This document shows positions 34,163 through 40,876 of a DNA stretch of 52,803 bases, piece by piece. The first letter of the stretch is position 1. Every line of letters starts with the position of its first letter. The DNA comes from CAYLLN01 sp036496265. Lineage in GTDB: Bacteria > Planctomycetota > Planctomycetia > Pirellulales > Pirellulaceae. Location of the stretch: NCBI GenBank assembly GCA_036496265.1, contig DASXLL010000045.1, positions 1 to 52,803 on the forward strand. Direction: 5' to 3'. The position numbers and the translations under genes were made by a program. A model generated the notes under the pieces. The model saw only the letters and a list, made by a program, of their open reading frames with translations. It searched no databases and was not told the origin of the DNA.

Positions 34163-37100
34163 TTATGATGGTGCTGCAAGTGCGCCGGAAGCTGATAACC
34201 GCCCGCTTCCACGTAAGACAGCAGATCGACGATTTCTTCCTTCGCGAGCACATTCGCCAAGCCAGCCGGCATCGGCGAGATTTTCGACGCAACCCGCTGA
34301 TCAATATCCGCCTTAGCGATCCGGGTGATCGCCTCCGGCGTCAGTAGGTTAGTCATGACCTGAAAATCACTGGGCTCCTCTTTTAAGACAACACCCGAAA
34401 TCGTCCGCCCGTCATTCAGCACGAACTGCGTCGTCTGATATTTCTCGTTGATTTGGCTCGACGGATCGAGAATCTGCTCCAAAAGCTGCCGGCCTTTCAA
34501 CTTCTTGACTGATTCAACCAGGTCGGGGCCCAAATTGACGCCGTGACCCGCGACTACGTGGCACTGATTGCACCGCGCCTTCACGAATGCCGACATGCCG
34601 CGCGCCAGTGACACATCATCCTTCGTCGTTTTCAGCTCCGGAAAATCAGCCAGCGTCCACTCTTTGACAATCGCCGGCTGCCGCGCTGCCAGCATCGCCT
34701 CGACGTCCGCCAGGTCCTTCGCGACGATCATCTCGCCATTCATCACCACCCAGTGACCGGGAAACGTGCAAACATACGGATAAATGCCGGGCTCCGTCGG
34801 CGCGCGGAAGCGGAGGACGTGGACGAGCGACTTCCGCGTCGGCCCGATCATCGGCGAGGCGTGCAAAATCAGCTCGCGTTTGCTCGCCGGAACGAAATCG
34901 GAATTCGCATTTTTCGGATCCTTCGCCATCTCATTCGCAGCCATGCCGACTTCGGCCAGAGCGTCAGGCTTGACCACGACCAGATTGTGATCCGTCGCAT
35001 CCGGATTCGTGAACACAATCTTCACCGGCTGGCCCGCCGTCACCGCAAATTGCTTAACCGTGAACAGCATCCGCTCCGGCTGACACGAGATATTGACGAC
35101 CTTCACATCCTTCTGCCCGTCAAACAGCGCATCGGTCGCATTCGGCGTTGGTTCGCGTATGGCCGTGGCGCGGTTAGCAGAGCGAAGGATGCTGGCGACG
35201 TTGTAAGTAGGGTTGCCTTCCCAATGCCGCCGCAGCGGCGCGCTCTCCAGCGCACATGTAATCGCATACGCCAAATGCCCGCCCCGCGGATGCTTCAGCA
35301 CATCCAACATCGCATCGAGCGCCTCCTTACTTCCGATGTAACTCGCCGCAATCGCCGCCTCCATGCGGACCATCGCGTTCGCGTCGTTCGCCGCCGCTCG
35401 CAACAGTTCAATGTGATCAGGCAACTGCGAATGCCAAAAGCGGAGCTGCGAAACTGCCGCCGCACGAGCATGGTGGTCATTCGACGCCAGCAGCTCGCGC
35501 AACAGTTCAGGATTTGTCGCGCCGATCGTGCGGTAAGTCCAAATCGCTTCGATCTTGTGATGCGGCAGCCGCGGATCGTCCTTAGGCAAGTTTTGGACCC
35601 ACTCGTCGAGCGCTCGGCGAACGTCGGAGGCGTTCCGCTGGCGCAATTCACGCTTCGCCAAATACCGCAAACGAAATTCCGGCCGCTTCAAAATGTCCAA
35701 CAGCGCTGAAATCGGAGCACCGGCAATTGGCGGCGGGTCCGTCAGCGGCTTGTCCTTCGCCGTCACCCGCCAAATCCGCCCCGAATGCCGGTCCCGCCGC
35801 TCATCGCGCAGCGAATACTGCATGTGGCCCTTAATCGGGTTGTACCAATCGCAGATATAAAGGTCGCCTCGCGGCGCAAGCTTCAAATCCACCGGAATGA
35901 AACTCAAGTTGGTCGAGAAGATCAAATCGCCGACGTATTCCTCGTCATATCCAAACTCCCCCTCGACCCACTTGTGAATCTCCACACGGTTTGTCGGCTT
36001 ATAGCGGACCTTAACGAAATTCCCCTGCATCTCTGCCGGAAACGCCGGTGTATCGACGAATTCGTGGCCGCAGGTGCCGGAATAGGCTCGCAGCCCCGCC
36101 GGCGAAGGATGCTGCTCCGGATACGGCGGGTCCAGCGCATGAAACGCCTCCGCAAACACCGGATGACTCGCCACATGGTTGCCCCAATCATCAAACGCCA
36201 CACCCCACGGATTGGTGCTCGGATAGGTTCCAAAGCTCGTCAACCGATGGCTCCGCGGCTCAAAGCGAAACCAGCCGCTATTCTGCTGCCGCACCGGACC
36301 ATACGGCGTCTCCACTTGCGAATGATGAAAGATCGACTCGCGAAACAACAAATCGCCGTCCGGCGTCCAAATAAAATCATGCAGCGCGTGATGCGAATCC
36401 TCCGTGCCAAAGCCGCTCAGCAAAATCTTCTTCACGTCGGCACGATCATCGCCATCGGTGTCCTTCAAAAACGCCAAACTCGGCTGCTCGGACACATACA
36501 CGCCTCCATCTCCCAGCTCAAACGACAGCGGCACCTGCAGATTGTCGGCAAAAATGGTCGATTTATCCGCGCGGCCGTCGCGATCCGTGTCTTCCAGAAT
36601 GACAATCTTGTCCCGCGGCTCATTGCCCGGATAAATGTGCGGATACGTGTTCGAGCAGCTCACCCACATCCGCCCCCGCGTATCGAAGCGAATCTGAATC
36701 GGGTTGGCAATCTCCGGAAATCGATCCTCCCCGGCAAAGAGGTTGACCTCAAACCGCGGATCAACCTGAAACGCCGCTTGCTCACCAGCAGTCGGCAGCC
36801 ATTCATTTGCCCCCCTCGTCTGATCGGTTTTCGGCAGCGGCGGAATATTCGAATCATCGATTTGCGACGGAACAGACTTGCCTTGAGCGATATCCCAAAT
36901 CCGCTGGTCCCGGTTGGCGACCATCAAATCAAAATTCCGCATCGCCGGCAGAAAATCGAGATAGCCGTAAGCTTCGTTTCGGCCGCCCGTGTAATAAAAC
37001 GTGTTGAGTGGCCGATACCGACGAAAAAACTGCCGATCCTTGTCGATCACCGTCTGACGAAGTTGTTCGTTGACCTCCGGAGCCTCTTCGCCAAACAGCC

Positions 37101-37959
37101 CCTTGTAAAGCGCCGCCGCAAAAACCGCGTATCCCTCTTCCGTCAAATGACAGCCGTTGACAGTCAACTCCGAACCCGGGCTCCGCAGCGCATCGTGCGT
37201 CGCCTTAAAGACATCGACGAAGCCGACATCCTGCTTGGCGGCCACTTCCCGCATCACGGCCGCATATTTCTGAATCCGCTCATTGTTCATGTCCGCCGCC
37301 GCGACACCCGCAATGTTCTCATTGGCGATCGGTGAAATGAGAACCACGCGCGGCGCCGACCGGCCGTTGTACGCCTTCGCTTTCAGCCTCGCCACGAAGT
37401 CATTGAGCTTGCCACGAAACGCCTCAATTCCCGCATCACCCGCGAACGACTCGTTGAAACCAAACGCGGCCAAAATCACGTCAATCTTTTCGTGCGCCAG
37501 ATGCTGCTCAATATCCGCAAAATTCGCCGGCCGCGGCGTCAACCCAATTTCATCCGCCGACCAAGACAAATTGCGAACGACAAGCCGATGCTCTGGAAAT
37601 CGCTGCTGCAAGAGCGCCTCCACTTGCCCATAAAGCTGCGACCGCTCAAACAGCGTGTTCCCGATAAACGCCACATGGTCGCCGGGCCTCACATCCAGCG
37701 GCAACGCCGTCGCAATCGGCGCAACCGCCGCCGCCCGCGGCGCCGACTGCTCATAAATCCCATACCGAGCAAATTCCGGATCCCGCGGCTGCTGCGGTCG
37801 GCCCGTCGGCGCATTTCGCGCATCCCGCGAATTTTCGGGAACGGCTGGATTGGCTTTGGCCTTCCCCTTGGTCTTTTGCTGAGCTTGTAAAAAGCCGCCG
37901 GCTGTTAGAGCGAACGTGGTTGCAACGGCCAGGGCAATGCGAAAATGGGACTTCGACAT
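34159..37959 (-). CDS. Exported SGNH - PVC-type dehydrogenase - azurin-like - heme c fusion protein
   Basis: 1266 aa with a signal peptide (MSKSHFRIALAVATTFALTAGGFLQAQ). An SGNH/GDSL-like domain covers about 70-290; its block I reads IGNTLFE instead of GDS, so the nucleophilic Ser seems lost, while FGFNESFAG and NGCHLTEEGY remain. A PVC-type 'membrane-bound dehydrogenase' propeller follows (about 390-740: MWVSCSNTYPHIYPG, EDTDRDGRAD, LHDFIWTPDGDLL), then HEAT-like repeats (about 780-900). An azurin/plastocyanin-like domain has a full type 1 copper set: His991 (DHNLVV), Cys1064, His1069 and Met1073 (CTFPGHWVVM, spacing C-x4-H-x3-M). The C-terminus has one heme c site, CNQCH (1130-1134). Cu and heme in one chain suggest internal electron transfer from an oxidised substrate. 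It lies 14 bases downstream of the UPF0261 gene. Confidence 0.9.
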   Translation of the reverse strand: MSKSHFRIALAVATTFALTAGGFLQAQQKTKGKAKANPAVPENSRDARNAPTGRPQQPRDPEFARYGIYEQSAPRAAAVAPIATALPLDVRPGDHVAFIGNTLFERSQLYGQVEALLQQRFPEHRLVVRNLSWSADEIGLTPRPANFADIEQHLAHEKIDVILAAFGFNESFAGDAGIEAFRGKLNDFVARLKAKAYNGRSAPRVVLISPIANENIAGVAAADMNNERIQKYAAVMREVAAKQDVGFVDVFKATHDALRSPGSELTVNGCHLTEEGYAVFAAALYKGLFGEEAPEVNEQLRQTVIDKDRQFFRRYRPLNTFYYTGGRNEAYGYLDFLPAMRNFDLMVANRDQRIWDIAQGKSVPSQIDDSNIPPLPKTDQTRGANEWLPTAGEQAAFQVDPRFEVNLFAGEDRFPEIANPIQIRFDTRGRMWVSCSNTYPHIYPGNEPRDKIVILEDTDRDGRADKSTIFADNLQVPLSFELGDGGVYVSEQPSLAFLKDTDGDDRADVKKILLSGFGTEDSHHALHDFIWTPDGDLLFRESIFHHSQVETPYGPVRQQNSGWFRFEPRSHRLTSFGTYPSTNPWGVAFDDWGNHVASHPVFAEAFHALDPPYPEQHPSPAGLRAYSGTCGHEFVDTPAFPAEMQGNFVKVRYKPTNRVEIHKWVEGEFGYDEEYVGDLIFSTNLSFIPVDLKLAPRGDLYICDWYNPIKGHMQYSLRDERRDRHSGRIWRVTAKDKPLTDPPPIAGAPISALLDILKRPEFRLRYLAKRELRQRNASDVRRALDEWVQNLPKDDPRLPHHKIEAIWTYRTIGATNPELLRELLASNDHHARAAAVSQLRFWHSQLPDHIELLRAAANDANAMVRMEAAIAASYIGSKEALDAMLDVLKHPRGGHLAYAITCALESAPLRRHWEGNPTYNVASILRSANRATAIREPTPNATDALFDGQKDVKVVNISCQPERMLFTVKQFAVTAGQPVKIVFTNPDATDHNLVVVKPDALAEVGMAANEMAKDPKNANSDFVPASKRELILHASPMIGPTRKSLVHVLRFRAPTEPGIYPYVCTFPGHWVVMNGEMIVAKDLADVEAMLAARQPAIVKEWTLADFPELKTTKDDVSLARGMSAFVKARCNQCHVVAGHGVNLGPDLVESVKKLKGRQLLEQILDPSSQINEKYQTTQFVLNDGRTISGVVLKEEPSDFQVMTNLLTPEAITRIAKADIDQRVASKISPMPAGLANVLAKEEIVDLLSYVEAGGYQLPAHLQHHHK

Positions 37960-37973
37960 AGAGCGGTCATTAT

Positions 37974-39146
37974 TTACATGGCGGGAGCGGATTTGGCGAT
38001 TAACTCCAGCAGTTTGCTGGCGGCGGCAGTCGCAAACGCCTCGTCATTGATATGCGAATCGATCTTCATCAACTCAACATTCGCCGGCTTATTGGCACGA
38101 ATCACATTATAAAGCGCCTCGCGAGCCTTCGCGTCATCGAACGGCTGGCCCTCACCGTCGATTGCCGAAACGCCATGCAAAGGCAACAGAATCGTGACTG
38201 GCCCCGCCGCGGCCGCCAGCTTGTGGCAGATTTCCTGCCCGAGTTTTTCGTTCTCGGCCGCCGTCGTTCGCATCAGCGTCACACTCGCATTATGAACATG
38301 AAACTTCCGTCCCGCGAATTTTCCCGGAACCGTTTCGCGCGGCCCAAAATTGACCATATCCAAGGCGCCGACGGAGACAACTTGCGGAATGCCCATTTCC
38401 GCCGCCGCCGTGAGCCGCGTCGGCCCCGCCGAAAGAATGCCGCCCACGAGCCCGTCGGCCAACTCCGTTGTCGTGATATCCAGCACACCGGCGAACATAC
38501 CCTCTCGAATCAGCGACTCCATCGCCTGCCCGCCGTTGCCAGTGGCATGGAAGACGATTACTTCATATCCCGCCGCCTCGAGCACTTTGCGGGCCTGCTG
38601 AACGCATGGCGTCGTAACGCCGAACATCGTCGCCGCAATCAGCGGTCGCCCAGATTTTAGACTTTGGATTTTAGATTTTGGATTTGATTCATCCGAACGG
38701 AATCTGACCAGTCCCATCATCGCCGCCGCCGCTTCGCTTAACACAATCCGACTGATGCGATTAACGCCGGCAATATCCACGACAGAATTCAGCATCAAAA
38801 TATCTTTGTCGCCCACCCACGGCCGCACCTGCCCCGAGGCCAACGTGCTCACCATCAGCTTCGGCACGCCAATCGGCAGCGCCCGCATGGCGGCCGTGCC
38901 GATGGTCGTGCCGGCCGACCCGCCGATTGCGATGACACCGTCCACGTTGCCGTCATCGAACGCCTCTTTCACTCGTCGTGCAGCCTCAGCCGCCGCTGCG
39001 GTAACTGCTTCGCCGCGGTCACCAGATCGTGCCGAGCAACTCGCGTCAACTGTTTCTACCGTCAGCCCCAATTCAGCAAGCCGCTTGCGAAGAAACTCAG
39101 CTTCCGTGCCTTTCGTATCGAGCGTGGCAATGAGATAGACGGCCAC
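37974..39146 (-). CDS. Tm-1-like / UPF0261 protein
   Basis: A 390-aa protein of the UPF0261 family, related to the N-terminal part of plant Tm-1 (a virus-resistance protein whose N-terminal domain is a nucleotide-binding UPF0261 fold). MAVYLIATLDTKGTE at the start, GVIAIGGSAGTT, LMVSTLASGQVRPWVG, FHATGNGGQAMESLI and the 'lPl.GvSaiDg.GqpFdd.ea..al' end are all present. The start is GTG at 39146; the bases upstream are repeat-like, so no good binding site is seen. An inserted low-complexity stretch at about residues 152-166 (NPKSKIQSLKSG) is encoded by an intergenic-type repeat. It sits between the PVC fusion and an HpcH/HpaI aldolase. Confidence 0.9.
   Translation of the reverse strand: MAVYLIATLDTKGTEAEFLRKRLAELGLTVETVDASCSARSGDRGEAVTAAAAEAARRVKEAFDDGNVDGVIAIGGSAGTTIGTAAMRALPIGVPKLMVSTLASGQVRPWVGDKDILMLNSVVDIAGVNRISRIVLSEAAAAMMGLVRFRSDESNPKSKIQSLKSGRPLIAATMFGVTTPCVQQARKVLEAAGYEVIVFHATGNGGQAMESLIREGMFAGVLDITTTELADGLVGGILSAGPTRLTAAAEMGIPQVVSVGALDMVNFGPRETVPGKFAGRKFHVHNASVTLMRTTAAENEKLGQEICHKLAAAAGPVTILLPLHGVSAIDGEGQPFDDAKAREALYNVIRANKPANVELMKIDSHINDEAFATAAASKLLELIAKSAPAM
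38652..38687. repeat. Intergenic-type AT-rich repeat inserted in frame in the UPF0261 gene
   Basis: A stretch of short GATTTT/GGATTT units (for example TTTGGATTTTAGATTTTGG, 38664-38682), 36 bases long, that leaves the reading frame open and adds NPKSKIQSLKS-like residues. The same units recur just upstream of the gene at 39150-39190, and peptides of this kind are typical of intergenic repeats in other genomes. Confidence 0.6.
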
Positions 39147-39150
39147 AGGG

Positions 39151-39236
39151 ATTTCAGATTTGAAATTGAGATTCTAGGTTTTGGATTTCAGTTTTGTTTG
39201 GTCATTGGTGCTTGGTCATTGGTCATTGGTCATTAG
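39151..39236. repeat. AT-rich repeat plus tandem TGGTCAT heptamers between two genes
   Basis: Bases 39151-39190 hold GATTTCAG/TTTTGGATTTCAG units. Bases 39199-39236 are tandem TTGGTCA/TGGTCAT units (three clean copies in a row at the right end, one separated by GTGC). The stop codon of the aldolase (39233-39235) lies in the last unit. Confidence 0.65.
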
Positions 39237-40030
39237 TACTTCACAATCTCCTTCTTCTCCTTCTGCGGCTTAATCACATCCAGCACTTCGCTCGCCTTTT
39301 GTGACATGAACCGCAGATCGCTGCCCACCGCAATGAACCGCATGCCTTGTTCGGCCCTTCGCAAAGCATCCTGCGGATCGAACGAGTGAATACCCGTCGG
39401 ACATTTCACCTTTTTGCCCGTCGCAATCACCCGCTGCACCATCTCCTCGTGCTGCTCGTTCGTCGGGAATTCGCCGTCGGGCTTGCGCATCTGGAACCGC
39501 AAATCGTTCGGCCCGATAAAAATCGCATCGACGCCCGGCAGGCTATAAATCGCCTCCGCGTTCTCCACACCCCGCGGGCTCTCCGTCTGCAGAATTACCA
39601 GAATATTGTCGTTCGCCTGCACATAATAATCCGACGCGGCTGCCCCAAAATTCATCGAGTGCATGCCGCCGCCCACGCTGCGATTGCCCGTCGGCGGATA
39701 ATACGCAGCAGCAATAGCCGCTTTGGCCTGCTCAACCGTATCAACCATTGGCACCACGATGCCATGAGCGCCGGCATCCAGCACCCGCTTAATCAAATAA
39801 TGATTACCTTCCGGCACACGCCCCAGCGGCGTGCAGCCCGCGTCGGCAATCGCGCCGAAAATCGTCGTCGCCTGCGACCAATCAATCGCCGAATGCTCGA
39901 TATCGAGCGTCAGCCAATCAAACCCCATTCGGGCCAAAAGCCGCGTGGCATACAAATCGCCAAACGCGAGCCAGGTTCCAAACGACACTTCACCGCGGCG
40001 GAGCTTTTGTTTGACGGGGTTGATGCGCAT
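39233..40030 (-). CDS. HpcH/HpaI family aldolase (second copy, different subgroup)
   Basis: A 265-aa TIM-barrel aldolase: FGTWLAFGDLYATRLLARMGFDWLTLDIEHSAIDW at the start, VVPMVDTVEQAKAAI, a metal-binding Glu in ILQTESPRGVENAEAI and the Asp in FIGPNDLRFQM. This is the 2-dehydro-3-deoxyglucarate/4-hydroxy-2-oxovalerate aldolase type. It shares the fold but only part of the sequence with the gene at 10017-10841. Its stop lies inside the TGGTCAT tandem array. It is upstream of the UPF0261 gene on the same strand (86-base spacer). Confidence 0.9.
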   Translation of the reverse strand: MRINPVKQKLRRGEVSFGTWLAFGDLYATRLLARMGFDWLTLDIEHSAIDWSQATTIFGAIADAGCTPLGRVPEGNHYLIKRVLDAGAHGIVVPMVDTVEQAKAAIAAAYYPPTGNRSVGGGMHSMNFGAAASDYYVQANDNILVILQTESPRGVENAEAIYSLPGVDAIFIGPNDLRFQMRKPDGEFPTNEQHEEMVQRVIATGKKVKCPTGIHSFDPQDALRRAEQGMRFIAVGSDLRFMSQKASEVLDVIKPQKEKKEIVKY

Positions 40031-40050
40031 CTGTGTAGCAACCTGCTGGA

Positions 40051-40353
40051 TTAAGACTGATAGTGATAGCGGGCCTGGAGAAACTCAATGCGGTCCTCAT
40101 AAACAACATACACAATTCGATGCTCTTGAGTGAGACGGCGCGACCACGCACCGGCTGCCAAATATTTGAGCGGCTCCGGCTTGCCGATACCGGTAAACGG
40201 ATCGCGAAGAATGGCTTCGACTAGCTCGAGAGCACGCACCGCAATCCGGCGTTCGGTTGTTACCCAATGACGCAGGTCTTCACGGAATTCGCGCTGAAAG
40301 ATGGCCAGTCGGTGGCGAGAGCGTTTGGGTGACTCGGCACGCTTTTTAGTCAA
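40051..40353 (-). CDS. yoeB: YoeB/Txe-type toxin (ribosome-dependent mRNA endoribonuclease)
   Basis: A 100-aa RelE-fold toxin that cleaves mRNA on the ribosome. Family signatures are clear: FREDLRHWV, IGKPEPLKYLAAGAWSRRLTQEHRIVYVV, and the C-terminal ARYHYQS with the His-Tyr pair of the active site. An N-terminal basic extension (MTKKRAESPKRSRHR) is longer than in E. coli YoeB (84 aa). Its start overlaps the antitoxin stop by 8 bases, so it is translated in a coupled way. Confidence 0.95.
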   Translation of the reverse strand: MTKKRAESPKRSRHRLAIFQREFREDLRHWVTTERRIAVRALELVEAILRDPFTGIGKPEPLKYLAAGAWSRRLTQEHRIVYVVYEDRIEFLQARYHYQS

Positions 40354-40624
40354 GCCCGATCTCCCGGCGGAGTTGGTTCAGCGACTGCGGCTTAACCTTC
40401 TTCGTCTCGGCACGGCGCAATGCCGTAAGCAGTCGTCGTGCATTGACCGGCGAACGCAACAAATGAGCCGTTTCGAGCAGGCTGGACAATTCCGCGGCCG
40501 AAATCATGGCGACATCTTCGGCGCCGCGGCGATTGATGATGACAATTTCGCGGTTGTCTGTGACCTCGTCGAGTAAAGAAGCGAGATTCTCTCGGGCTGC
40601 CGAGTAACTGGTTTGGAGCGGCAT
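40346..40624 (-). CDS. yefM: YefM/Phd-type antitoxin
   Basis: A 92-aa antitoxin from the ATG at 40624 (GAGGTG about 11 bases upstream; a weaker ATG at 40642 exists). MPLQTSYSAARENLASLLDEVTDNREIVIINRRGAEDVAMISAAELSSLLETAHLL is the Phd/YefM N-terminal DNA-binding and dimer domain, and the C-terminal part wraps the toxin. The stop overlaps the start of the toxin (40346-40353). It should repress its own promoter at the TGTACA boxes upstream. Confidence 0.95.
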   Translation of the reverse strand: MPLQTSYSAARENLASLLDEVTDNREIVIINRRGAEDVAMISAAELSSLLETAHLLRSPVNARRLLTALRRAETKKVKPQSLNQLRREIGLD

Positions 40625-40649
40625 AATCGCAGCGCACCTCATTAGTGAG

Positions 40650-40670
40650 TTGTACAGAGATATTGTACAA
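40650..40670. promoter_or_regulatory. Predicted YefM operator: inverted TTGTACA-N7-TGTACAA
   Basis: The two arms (40650-40656 and 40664-40670) form a perfect 7-bp inverted repeat; each contains TGTACA, which is itself a palindrome. TGTACA hexamers about one helical turn apart are the core of the E. coli yefM-yoeB operator. The site lies 26 bases upstream of the antitoxin start, where a repressor would cover the promoter. Confidence 0.7.
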
Positions 40671-40730
40671 TATTGCTCGCGGCCAGGCAATCCCGAGGGC
40701 GAGCGTCGAGATCTGGCCGGTCAGCGCCAG

Positions 40731-40800
40731 GGGGTCGGGAGTCGATTGCGTTATCCGTATTCCATAAGGGGACTCGTCGCCGCAATCGACTCCCGACCCC
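40731..40800. repeat. Perfect 20-bp inverted repeat with 30-base loop
   Basis: GGGGTCGGGAGTCGATTGCG (40731-40750) and CGCAATCGACTCCCGACCCC (40781-40800) are exact reverse complements. The pair could form a very stable hairpin. It lies between the toxin-antitoxin unit and the OGT-type gene (which starts at 40877). The arm sequence (GGGTCGGGAGTC) looks like a dispersed REP/MITE-type element rather than a terminator, because no T-run follows. Confidence 0.75.
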
Positions 40801-40876
40801 TTCCTTTGTCGCTACCTACAGAATTGTGACGCCTACCCCCATTCCGACGAAGTGTGGACACAACTAGGCCCTCTCC

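Noticed and set aside
34753..37335. Large plus-strand open frames (34753-35709 and 35785-37335) opposite the PVC fusion
   Set aside because: Their compositions are Arg-rich antisense of a well-supported exported fusion; no start signals.
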